DNA of 64,000 nt, from assembly GCA_963692955.1 (NCBI GenBank), contig OY843587.1, forward strand, positions 682,001-746,000, written 5' to 3'. Of the stretch, positions 16,321 to 25,100 are shown piece after piece. This DNA comes from UBA5158 sp963692955. Its GTDB lineage: Bacteria; Pseudomonadota; Gammaproteobacteria; DSM-16500. The notes beneath the pieces are model-generated. The model was not told the DNA's origin, made no database searches, and saw only the letters and a list, made by a program, of their open reading frames with translations. The stretch's first letter is position 1. Each line of letters opens with the position of its first letter. Position numbers and translations under genes: made by a program.

Positions 16321-19300
16321 ATGTCATTACCCAGACCAAGATTAAATTTCTGTGACCCGGAAAACAAACGAATCTTTGATTTTTTGAATCAAGTTATTAA
16401 GCCTGTTTCCAATAACCAAATGAAATCTAATGACATCAAATCGTTTTTCAATTTAATAAGTATCTCTGCGGTTAGAGGGGGAGGTCATTTAAGTCTGCAA
16501 ACACTTAAAGAAACAAACCCAGATATATTGATACGATTATTTTTCCCAACGATACAACTACCACAACCACTCGTTGAATTTTTAACTGAAGCAGTCATCG
16601 TATTCCGCAGTGAAATTGGCTTCTATGACTACCCACAGTTCAATGCAGGCGTGCGTGAACTCAAAACGTGTCATGAAGTTCGTATGGGATTTCTTGAAAT
16701 ATATTTGATGGTAAACTTTGGCTTAAACTTCAGACACACAAACATAGAAAACCAAAACAATATCGGCGTCTGGAACAGAGACTTGAGTGACTCCCTGTCT
16801 ATAAACACAAACGCAACCTATGAAATAGAAATCTTACCACCTAGGAACACAAATCTATTTAAAACATTAAAATGTGTGGCGCATCTCCAGACTTTTGCAG
16901 ACGCATTTGCCTTACCACAACTCGAACAGTCGCCTCACCGATTAGTCAATTTAGAGAAATTAGAAAATACCTTTAAATCAGCCTTTAAAACGCTAGAATA
17001 TAACCTTACCCAAGTCATCGAGAATACCTTTACACAATTATCTAAACTCCATGCACCCGAAAATTCAAAAGATGAAGCTAAACTTGAAGATATTGATGCC
17101 GTGACCAAAGCAAGCGCCAGCATTGCTAAACTACGCAGCCCCTTTCAAGAAATGTTCACCTTGCGCGCTCATACAATTCAACTGAATGAAATCATTGGCC
17201 ATTCTAAATTACAAAAAGATTTTTTTAATTATATCGCATTATATTTTCTCCTGTTGTTAGGCAAAGAACAATTACATCAAGCTACCGCCCTGGCATCCGA
17301 AACAAAGTATAATGGACAACAGCCCATCCGCGAAAACAACAGTTTGCAAGCCTGGCTATATAAATTTCTCCGCGTAGAATGTAGCAAAGACCTAGATGCA
17401 TTACAGACAATCGCATACGGTAATTATCAAACCTTAACAAAAAATTATATTGACTCTCATATCTTGCTATCGACAAACTCCCTGACTATACCAGCCGAAT
17501 TGTTTAACAAAATACTTACTGAAAAAAATATTGCCCTGATCAATAGTGTTGACCCGCACGCGATTAAATTAGCGACGGAACAGCTGGATAGCTACAAAGA
17601 CCAAACGACGAAATTTTTACTCACCGAATTACTTAACACAAAAAAATCCCTACACTCCTCAATCTTCATTCGAAAAATTCACAATAAGAAAGACACCACA
17701 GAATCATTAGCAAAGCAAAGCATACAGCGTGACTTTCACTGCGATACAAATGTCGATTATATGCTGACTGTTAGACCTGCGACCTTTGTCGTGCCAGGCA
17801 TCCCCATTGCGACTTATCAGCGCGCCAACGCTAACTCTTCTGGCGTCATCATCATCACACCACCGGATAACGCCGTCCCAATGGTAAGCTATAAACGCGC
17901 GGCGTATGATTTATCCGAAAAACCCTCACATCCATTTGGATTTCCGTATCAAATTGAAAACGCTATGCGAGTACACGGCGGCAAACCTTCTTACAGTATG
18001 GAAGAATTTTTTCAACGCATCATGGCAATAGAATTACGCGCCGAAGGCAAACTAAAAGACATGCCGCGCAAAGAATTTTTCCGGCATTATTTTAATGAGA
18101 TCATAAGCGAAGCTTTATCATTTAGTGAAATCCTGAATCGCGTACTTGATTTTAGCGGCGAAGAAAAACAGGCTTTTTTATCCGATTGCGTAATTGCCAT
18201 CGAGCCTGGTTCTGATTATGGAACTTATCTCGAACTAGTAGATGATATTAAGCGCAAGCTTAGACACCTACCCATTGAAGTGACTAATCACTATCTTTCA
18301 AGATTTAAAAGCATCGTTAACGAGGCAATTGCAAAGCAACAATCTATTAAAGACATATTGTCCGATCACGAAAATAGATCACTCATCACTAGAGTTAAAA
18401 GATTTGAAGATAACAAAAATAGTTACGGAATAGGCCATTTACCTACCCAACACATTCATGCTATCGCGGCGCCAGGAATTCGCTATTACAGACATCATAA
18501 TTCTATAAAGCATCACCATTCAAATGAAACGTTATTACAAGGCATACGGCCTATTCATAACGCTTTTGATAACACGGCCATGTATCCGCTAATGAATGAT
18601 AATTGGGATGCGGCCCTTATCATTAAACATCAACTATTAACGCGTTATGGCAACTATACTGCTGTCTATGCGAATACGACGTCACCTGCAGGCATTCAAG
18701 ACGCGATTAAAATTCATTTATATTATAAGTCTACCTACGGCAAGTCTTTGCCATTTGTTACCTATGATGAAACGTCATTTAACTTCGCGGTCTACACTAA
18801 AGATGAATTTATGCAATTTAACTCGGCCGCTTCGCATCAACAAATGTCATTATCCGATGCTAATGAAATGCCATCACTCGAGCCCCAATATCCGATTTCG
18901 GGCGCCTCCAGCAGCAGTCCATTACCGCCAGTCCATCCAGCACCGTCTGGACCTTCGGCACCCGCAGATGAGGCAATGACGGATGCATTAATGCAATTAT
19001 CGCAAACCGTACCATCAGTACATAAAAATAGAAAAAGAAAGGCTAACAAAATTTCAATTGACCTAACTTATGATGGTAATACAACAGAAACTGACTCAGT
19101 TCCTGATGATATTTATTTTAAAAAAACCGCGGAGTATAAACAAAATCTTCAAGATCTTGTCAAGCAAGCTGGAGACTATGGCGTTTATTTCAGACAAACT
19201 TTAGAAATATTAGGCACAGACTTCATGGAGCACTATAACGGCAATTTTACCTGTAATTTTCGTCTGAAACTTACCATAAGTCGGAAAAAAACTGAACTTT

Positions 19301-19830
19301 CTATCAGTTCATCTAAGCGTTACGAATATAAATGCATTGATGGTACGATGGTTTTCTCAAATATTAAACATAAAGAATTCGGTGTTACAGAAAGAACACG
19401 GGCTTTGCTACATCAATTAAATGCAGATAATTATAATCCAAAGAACCAACCGTTAACTTCTTCTTCGTTTAAATTAACGTCAGCAGTGTCAGACATTAAG
19501 GTGACGCCACGCCCGCGTGAAGATTTACATTTTGAAAAATCATCTACAAATTTCATACTTTACAAAAATTTTCATTTATCATCCTATCCCAAAAACGAGA
19601 CTAACGTGTTTGAATATAGGCAATGGGTGCACGGTTTTAAAGATTATGAAAGCCGCTTGTATAAGGGAGTCAAAGTCTCGATTAGCAGATGCTCTCCAGT
19701 TCCATTACCAAGAGTTTCAACTTCCGCGCATACAGTTTTCGCGTGGCCCATAGCGCAACAATCAAGTTCTGCGTCCAGTAACAGTCGAGCGATTCTCCCT
19801 CCTCCATCGAGATGGGGACAGAGACGGTAG
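16321..19830 (+). CDS. Large orphan protein with Ser/Pro-rich linker and basic NLS-like cluster
   Basis: The ATG at 16321 (GAG 9 bases upstream) is preferred over a TTG at 16315, giving 1,169 residues. I recognise no family. Residues 1-850 are mixed alpha/beta or helical, without signal peptide or membrane spans, and include a His-rich stretch (RYYRHHNSIKHHH). Residues about 861-885 form a low-complexity linker (GASSSSPLPP and further Pro/Ser/Ala). It is followed by a basic cluster HKNRKRKANK at 901-910 that resembles a eukaryotic nuclear-localisation signal, then a C-terminal segment of about 250 residues. The coding sequence looks AT-richer than uvrA. The gene is flanked by hairpin repeats on both sides, consistent with an accessory insertion. 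An effector role is possible but is inference only. Confidence 0.75.
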   Translation: MSLPRPRLNFCDPENKRIFDFLNQVIKPVSNNQMKSNDIKSFFNLISISAVRGGGHLSLQTLKETNPDILIRLFFPTIQLPQPLVEFLTEAVIVFRSEIGFYDYPQFNAGVRELKTCHEVRMGFLEIYLMVNFGLNFRHTNIENQNNIGVWNRDLSDSLSINTNATYEIEILPPRNTNLFKTLKCVAHLQTFADAFALPQLEQSPHRLVNLEKLENTFKSAFKTLEYNLTQVIENTFTQLSKLHAPENSKDEAKLEDIDAVTKASASIAKLRSPFQEMFTLRAHTIQLNEIIGHSKLQKDFFNYIALYFLLLLGKEQLHQATALASETKYNGQQPIRENNSLQAWLYKFLRVECSKDLDALQTIAYGNYQTLTKNYIDSHILLSTNSLTIPAELFNKILTEKNIALINSVDPHAIKLATEQLDSYKDQTTKFLLTELLNTKKSLHSSIFIRKIHNKKDTTESLAKQSIQRDFHCDTNVDYMLTVRPATFVVPGIPIATYQRANANSSGVIIITPPDNAVPMVSYKRAAYDLSEKPSHPFGFPYQIENAMRVHGGKPSYSMEEFFQRIMAIELRAEGKLKDMPRKEFFRHYFNEIISEALSFSEILNRVLDFSGEEKQAFLSDCVIAIEPGSDYGTYLELVDDIKRKLRHLPIEVTNHYLSRFKSIVNEAIAKQQSIKDILSDHENRSLITRVKRFEDNKNSYGIGHLPTQHIHAIAAPGIRYYRHHNSIKHHHSNETLLQGIRPIHNAFDNTAMYPLMNDNWDAALIIKHQLLTRYGNYTAVYANTTSPAGIQDAIKIHLYYKSTYGKSLPFVTYDETSFNFAVYTKDEFMQFNSAASHQQMSLSDANEMPSLEPQYPISGASSSSPLPPVHPAPSGPSAPADEAMTDALMQLSQTVPSVHKNRKRKANKISIDLTYDGNTTETDSVPDDIYFKKTAEYKQNLQDLVKQAGDYGVYFRQTLEILGTDFMEHYNGNFTCNFRLKLTISRKKTELSISSSKRYEYKCIDGTMVFSNIKHKEFGVTERTRALLHQLNADNYNPKNQPLTSSSFKLTSAVSDIKVTPRPREDLHFEKSSTNFILYKNFHLSSYPKNETNVFEYRQWVHGFKDYESRLYKGVKVSISRCSPVPLPRVSTSAHTVFAWPIAQQSSSASSNSRAILPPPSRWGQRR

Positions 19831-19863
19831 TCCCCGTATTTCGCTGCGCTGCATACGGGCTAC
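19827..19863. repeat. REP-like palindromic repeat
   Basis: GTAG then CCCGTAT (19833-19839) pairs with ATACGGG (19853-19859) then CTAC, with a 2-base bulge. The loop is TTCGCTGCGCTGC. This resembles the dispersed GTAGCCCGTAT-type palindromes found in many gammaproteobacterial genomes. It overlaps the stop codon of the orphan gene and lies between two convergent genes. Confidence 0.7.
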
Positions 19864-19896
19864 GTTCTAAAGCTTTCCTGGCTTTAAGTTGAACGT
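19862..19896. repeat. Hairpin repeat sharing a 16-mer with the inverted repeat at 16 kb
   Basis: ACGTTC TAAAGC (19862-19873) pairs with GCTTTA (19881-19886) and GAACGT (19891-19896), with a 4-base bulge and a TTTCCTG loop. The 16-mer AAGCTTTCCTGGCTTT at 19870-19885 is identical to 16106-16121. It may also end transcription between the two convergent genes. Confidence 0.6.
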
Positions 19897-19911
19897 GATG
19901 GCTTTGAAGAT

Positions 19912-21336
19912 TTAATTTAATCCTAACAAACGCTCAGGGCTAAACTGTTCCATTTCAATATTCAGCATTTCCACAGGAAATTTTTCGCTAATTTTAAAGA
20001 TACTGCCCGTCACTTTTTGATTGTTATATTCATGCTTAGTAAACTTGAAAAACACTTCATACCGCGGTGTATTTAAAATTATACCAAGCGCATTTTTACT
20101 AGTTATTACATCTTTGACTAACGCATTCTTAAGCTCTTTTTTTGCTATCGCGTCTTGATGCCCATCCGCATCGATAGCATCAACTTGAGCGATAAATGCC
20201 TCAGTTAATTTCGAACGATTACGATTAATCTTTTTCAAAACTTTAGCGTTAAGCGTTTTAGTATTTTCCAACGTTATCAAAATATAAACCGCCATCGCCC
20301 AATCTTTTTTACCAATGGCGATCTCAAGCGCTTTCGAAGAAGGATCATAAACTTTAATCGCTGCCGTGATATTTTTCGATAACGTCGGATAAAAATATTT
20401 TCCCACATCGAAAGAAACGCCGACGCCAGGTTTAGAAATACCACCATGACCGTCAAAGACAGCCAATGATACAGGTGATTGCGAGACCCTCGTCACCGCC
20501 ACAGAAATATTATCGTGGGATTTTTTTTCATTGTCATCTTTGCCATACGCCTTTAACACTAATTCCTTGGCGATTTGGTGTAAATCACAGCGCTGATTTT
20601 CGACGACGATAGTTTTAATATCGTTGGCCGTTAAGACACTACTTTCCGTTAAACCATCGCAAGCCGTTAGCAAAAAATATTTTTCTTGCGGAACAGCTAA
20701 TTGTACACGCCGCGTGAATTCCGGCGCATGTGACACGCCACGCACAACATTTTCGTCATCTTTAAACTCAAGTCTATTATCACCAATCGCGCGAGTCAGA
20801 GAAATATTGTCAACCGCATTGCCCACTACCCACAGATTTGTATTGCGACGTTTCGATGCGTACAACCGAACGCGCTTATGCTCTTCTTCGTTAACCGCTG
20901 GGTCAGGGCTATGCAACTTATTCAGAGCTATTATCGAACTAGAATTAGTATCAGAATTAATAGTGACTAACCAAGCCGCGCTATCACCCACGTTCGCATT
21001 CCAAATTCGTAAATGATTTTCCGCGTCGATCCAGGCAGTCGTAACACAAGCCGTAGTGCCAAATTCGTCTTGGCCAAATTTATTTTGCATCTCTTCAAAA
21101 GTCGCGTTCAGCGCTTCCTGCAGGACTAGATCCGGGACAGCAACGAATTGCGCAGCGACGTCAGTGGAATATTCCAATTCGTCTTCTTGCGCCCTACGTC
21201 TGCCCATGATTTCACATAGCCCCAATTCAACATCGACAGCATCTTCGCGGTACAACCTGCAATAATCGCTCGCGGGAAATTTTGCATTCATTTCAATGGC
21301 GGGTATATTGAATTTTATTTTCTCTGGCGATTTCAT
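19912..21336 (-). CDS. PP2C-type Ser/Thr phosphatase with rearranged motif order
   Basis: A 474-residue protein carrying the hallmark PP2C (PPM) motifs in an unusual order. Visible in one uninterrupted frame are GRRRAQED (45-52), FGTTACVTTAW, NANVGDSAAW (D118), SLTRAIGD, LTACDGLTE (D227), SHDNISVAV (D275, N276) and only then VFDGHGG (D295-G299). In ordinary PP2Cs the DGHGG segment, which holds a metal-ligand Asp, directly follows the first motif. All expected metal Asp residues are therefore present, but one strand-helix segment has moved to the C-terminal side. About 170 unrecognised residues follow. The family dephosphorylates phospho-Ser/Thr with two Mn/Mg ions. The gene has an extended -10 promoter. 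Whether it acts on bacterial or host proteins cannot be told from the sequence. Confidence 0.85.
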   Translation of the reverse strand: MKSPEKIKFNIPAIEMNAKFPASDYCRLYREDAVDVELGLCEIMGRRRAQEDELEYSTDVAAQFVAVPDLVLQEALNATFEEMQNKFGQDEFGTTACVTTAWIDAENHLRIWNANVGDSAAWLVTINSDTNSSSIIALNKLHSPDPAVNEEEHKRVRLYASKRRNTNLWVVGNAVDNISLTRAIGDNRLEFKDDENVVRGVSHAPEFTRRVQLAVPQEKYFLLTACDGLTESSVLTANDIKTIVVENQRCDLHQIAKELVLKAYGKDDNEKKSHDNISVAVTRVSQSPVSLAVFDGHGGISKPGVGVSFDVGKYFYPTLSKNITAAIKVYDPSSKALEIAIGKKDWAMAVYILITLENTKTLNAKVLKKINRNRSKLTEAFIAQVDAIDADGHQDAIAKKELKNALVKDVITSKNALGIILNTPRYEVFFKFTKHEYNNQKVTGSIFKISEKFPVEMLNIEMEQFSPERLLGLN

Positions 21337-21371
21337 TATAGTTCAGCCTCGTAACTGATTTTTAGGCTGAT

Positions 21372-21380
21372 ATTATAGCA
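21372..21380 (-). promoter_or_regulatory. Extended -10 promoter of the PP2C-like gene
   Basis: On the minus strand TGCTATAAT (21380-21372) lies 36 bases before the start codon at 21336. It is the same nonamer as at the uvrA promoter. Confidence 0.6.
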
Positions 21381-21479
21381 CAAAAATGACTCACATATAT
21401 TATGGGCGGTAGGTTTAATGTGCAGTAGGCAATAATCTGCCGCTATTATATTACCACTAAATTTCAATAGGTTATAAAA

Positions 21480-22106
21480 ATGTCCTTAGAAACTTTTTTC
21501 ATTCAGGGGCCAGCCGGACAATTAGAAGCGGTTTTTTCACCTGCAAAAGCAGACGCTACTTCGTACGCGACCATCGCCGTGATTTGCCATCCGCATCCGC
21601 AACAAGGCGGCACCATGACCAATAAAATCGTCACGACACTCGCGCGCGCCTGCGCGGGTTTGGGCGTTGCGAGTGTGCTGTTTAACTTTCGCGGCGTGGG
21701 AAAAAGCGCGGGCGAATTTGCTAACGGTATCGGAGAAATTGATGATGTGCTGGCGGTTGTCGCTTGGATAAAAGTGAATTATCCAGAGCATACGATTTGG
21801 CTGGCGGGTTTTTCTTTCGGCGCGGCGATGAGCGCACAAGCAGCTACGCGGGTTAGCGTCGAACGCTTGGTTAGCATAGCGCCACCGGTACCACGCTTTC
21901 ATTTATTAGACTTGGGGCCGGTGCGGTGCCCGTGGTTAATTGTGCAAGGTGATGAAGATGATGTGGTCGTGCCGCAAGCAGTATTTGACTGGGTCGCGAC
22001 GCGTAATCCGCTACCGACGTTAGTCCGCATGGCGAATGCCGGCCATTTTTTTCACGGCCGGCTGTTAGAACTGCGAGATATCATTGAAACAAATTTACGC
22101 CTTTAG
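21480..22106 (+). CDS. Alpha/beta hydrolase (dienelactone hydrolase-like)
   Basis: A 208-residue cytosolic alpha/beta-hydrolase. Conserved features are CHPHPQQGGTM (about 36-46, oxyanion region), FNFRGVGKS, the nucleophile elbow GFSFG (S112), acidic candidates in QGDEDDVV (158-161), and the histidine in NAGHFFHG (H189). This matches the small YfbB/CC_0490-type hydrolases whose substrates are mostly unknown esters. The ATG follows AATAGG. It is divergent from the PP2C-like gene, and its 3' end abuts the stop of the giant proline-rich gene with no gap. Family sure, substrate unknown. Confidence 0.88.
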   Translation: MSLETFFIQGPAGQLEAVFSPAKADATSYATIAVICHPHPQQGGTMTNKIVTTLARACAGLGVASVLFNFRGVGKSAGEFANGIGEIDDVLAVVAWIKVNYPEHTIWLAGFSFGAAMSAQAATRVSVERLVSIAPPVPRFHLLDLGPVRCPWLIVQGDEDDVVVPQAVFDWVATRNPLPTLVRMANAGHFFHGRLLELRDIIETNLRL

Positions 22107-25100
22107 TTATTTACGCGTCATGCGCGGCGTTGCAGGCGGTGTTTCGTCTTCCGGTTGGGACGCAGTTGGTACGCGAGTTTTATTTTCTGTCGTGGCCATA
22201 TGGTGAGTCGTGGATTGAACGAGATTTTGTGTTTCAGCGCTCTTAACGCTGGCATGCGTCACATTCAGATTTTCAATAAAATTAGGATCGGCTTTCGTCA
22301 ACGCTTTTTGCATCGCGCTAATTAAATCAGGTTGATAAAAACGGCGTGAGAAATTTTCATGATTATTGACACCGACAGCTACGTACTCAAATTTATAGAG
22401 CTCAGCTGGATTTTTTATATTTCTTTGCATGACTTCGCAAATGAGTTTAATAGTGCGGTTGATTTCCGCATTTTGAGAATTGCTCACCGGAATTTTTCCC
22501 AAGCCATTATTGCAATTGATCCAACTTGTCAAAAATTTTAAGCTTTCTGCAATCGTCGTCGGTGAGGGTAATTCTGGATTTTTAGGATCGCGGACGATAC
22601 TTAAATAATTTCCATAAATTTCTTTCGCCATCGATCTGCAGGTCGGTCCGATTCTTGGCATGCCGGCAATTGGCTCAGGTAAATGTAACTGGCCTTGTTT
22701 GACTTTCGTTTCTAGAAACCCTTGCAAACCTTTTTGCGAAAATGGCACTTCTTTGTAACTCGTCAGCAATTGCGCGATGCGGTTGCCCATGTCAGTACTA
22801 GGGTTTGGCATCACATCACCTAATTTTGCTACTTGTGCCGCTGCTACCAACATATTATTTAACTTAAGATCACCGCGTAAATGATGCACGTCGACTCGAC
22901 CTGCTTGCACGCTGTAAACAGTGGCGGTATTTTCTTTCTCTCGCAACTCAGGCATGTAAGTCGCGATGAAACCCTTTTCTGGGGCAGGGTCGCCTTTGAT
23001 CATGACTACGGCTGCTTGTGTTGATAACTTAACTTGAAAATTTTTCTTTTCCAAAGTGAAAGAGTCGCTGCTGGGTTTATCTTCGGAACGTAACGCGTTA
23101 CATTGTTTTTTGATTTCCGCTTGAAATTCTTCCGCGGTTTGGCCTTCTTTGCGAGTGACCACAGCCATCGTTTCCGCGTTGATTTTTATCGCGTCTAAGC
23201 CAAATTTATTGATGCCTGCTTGAATCTTGCTGCGTAGGCCGTCGTCATCGTTATATAACTTTTTATATATCACATTAAGTTCGGCCAGCGCTTTTTTCGC
23301 CGTTTCGAGCCGCGGATCGTGATTATTTTCTAAAACATACTTAATGTTTTCTAAATCGTGAATGCGAGTTTTCACCCGTTCTAACAACGGGAAAATTTTA
23401 TCGTTCCAATCAGAAATTAATTTTTCACGACGGCCAAGGTTCGCTTCATTTGGATTATGCGCTTCAGCAATTTTTTGATCGAAATATTCGAGTAATGTCT
23501 TGCTGCGTGTTAAATCTTTGTTATAGATGATGTGGTCAGTCGCGGCTTTAAAATCATCCGCGGGCATGCCGACGTATGGATTCTCAGGCTGAACGAGTTG
23601 TTCAGCGGTTAACTTTCTGAGAATTTCTCTGGGCGCATTCGTATTCACAGTTGTTTGCGCTGCTGTTTTAGTTTTAGTCGCGGTTTCGCCAGTGTCAGTA
23701 TTTGGAGGAGGAGGCACGTCGGATGTATCCTTATCGTTAGCCGATTTGAGCTTATGAGCAGTAATATTAGCGCGTGCTGTTTCTATACTTTCTCTAACCT
23801 CAATATAATCAGCGGGCGTTGGGTTATAAATTTTTTCATGTTCAGCAAGTAGCGTCAATGTGTCGTCGAGTTGCTTGAGTTCACCATCGTGGTCAAATGG
23901 TTCTGCAATTGCGATAGAAGCTTTCAGTTGACCCGCCGCAAATTCTTGAAATGACGTAAATACCTCAATACCCGCTCGATTTATTGAAGACCCCGCAGCA
24001 TCGAATAATTTAGTCATTTTGTCTGGAGTCCAGCTCGCAACCACTCTTGCTTCAAGCGAATTAGTCGCAGCGGAAGCTTGTAAGCTACCAAGTTCAGTCA
24101 TTAATATTTGATACTTTTCTTTAGCAGAATTAATTGTCGCTACTCTACTAGCATATTCACGCGCTGCTTTATCAAGGCTTTCGAAAACCACTTCTTTACG
24201 AATTTCATCTGTACCATCAATTTTGTCAAGAGCAGATGAATTCGCTCCAATAGTGACGGTAAGCATTTCTAATTCTGTGTTAATCTCGCGTATCCGTGGC
24301 ACAGGTGTGGCATTAGGATTTAGCAATTGCGCGGCACGTTCATCTAATGCCTTCGCGGTGCTGTCTAAATCAAAATTTATATCGTTAAGCACACCTTCAT
24401 TACTAGAATTTTTCATTGGTGCCGATAAAGTTGTTTGCCCCGCTCTCACTATTTCTAGCCGCGCTCGTTGAGCATCAATAATTTCTTGTGTCCAAACGAA
24501 ATCATTGGGAGGGGTAGATGCATCTGCTAGAATTTTTGTGGCATGTCGACCAATCTTATTAATTATCGGAGCGCTGCCGTCTTCATATGCGTCTTGTCTG
24601 TTCTTAATTAAATCCGCACTCGTTTTTTCTAATGCGGCAGTCGCTTCTTTTATCACAAGAGAGAGTGGCATTTTGTTTACTAATTCTTTTAATTGCGTGA
24701 CTAACCCCTTTAATTGGGTAATGTCATTAAAGACTTCTGTTCGCAAGTCTGAGTAATCTTTCGCGACATTAGCGAAGTCAGGCAAGGCTATGTTCTCAAA
24801 AAGTGTTTGCATATTCTGATTTATTGTTGCTTCTTGCCCTGTCATTTTTTGCGTAAGATCGGTAATTTGCGCTCTTATCTGCGTTTGTTCGGCCAGCATT
24901 CGATCTAAATCTGCAAAGTCATTATCATTGTCTTTTTCTTCTGATCGCTCTTCTGCGTTGTCACGATCTGCGTCTGGCTTTTTCTGGTCTTCGTCTTCAT
25001 CATCACTATCATAAAGTTCAGCGTCATTTCTATTGCGTGCTTCCAAAGCGAGGTTGGCTTCTAAAGTCTTTATAGCTTCAATACCATCGTCTATTTCTTG

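Noticed and set aside
19827..19896. Insertion sequence remnant after the 1,169-aa orphan
   Set aside because: Only short hairpins are present; no transposase fragment or target duplication could be seen, so REP-like repeats are the simpler reading.
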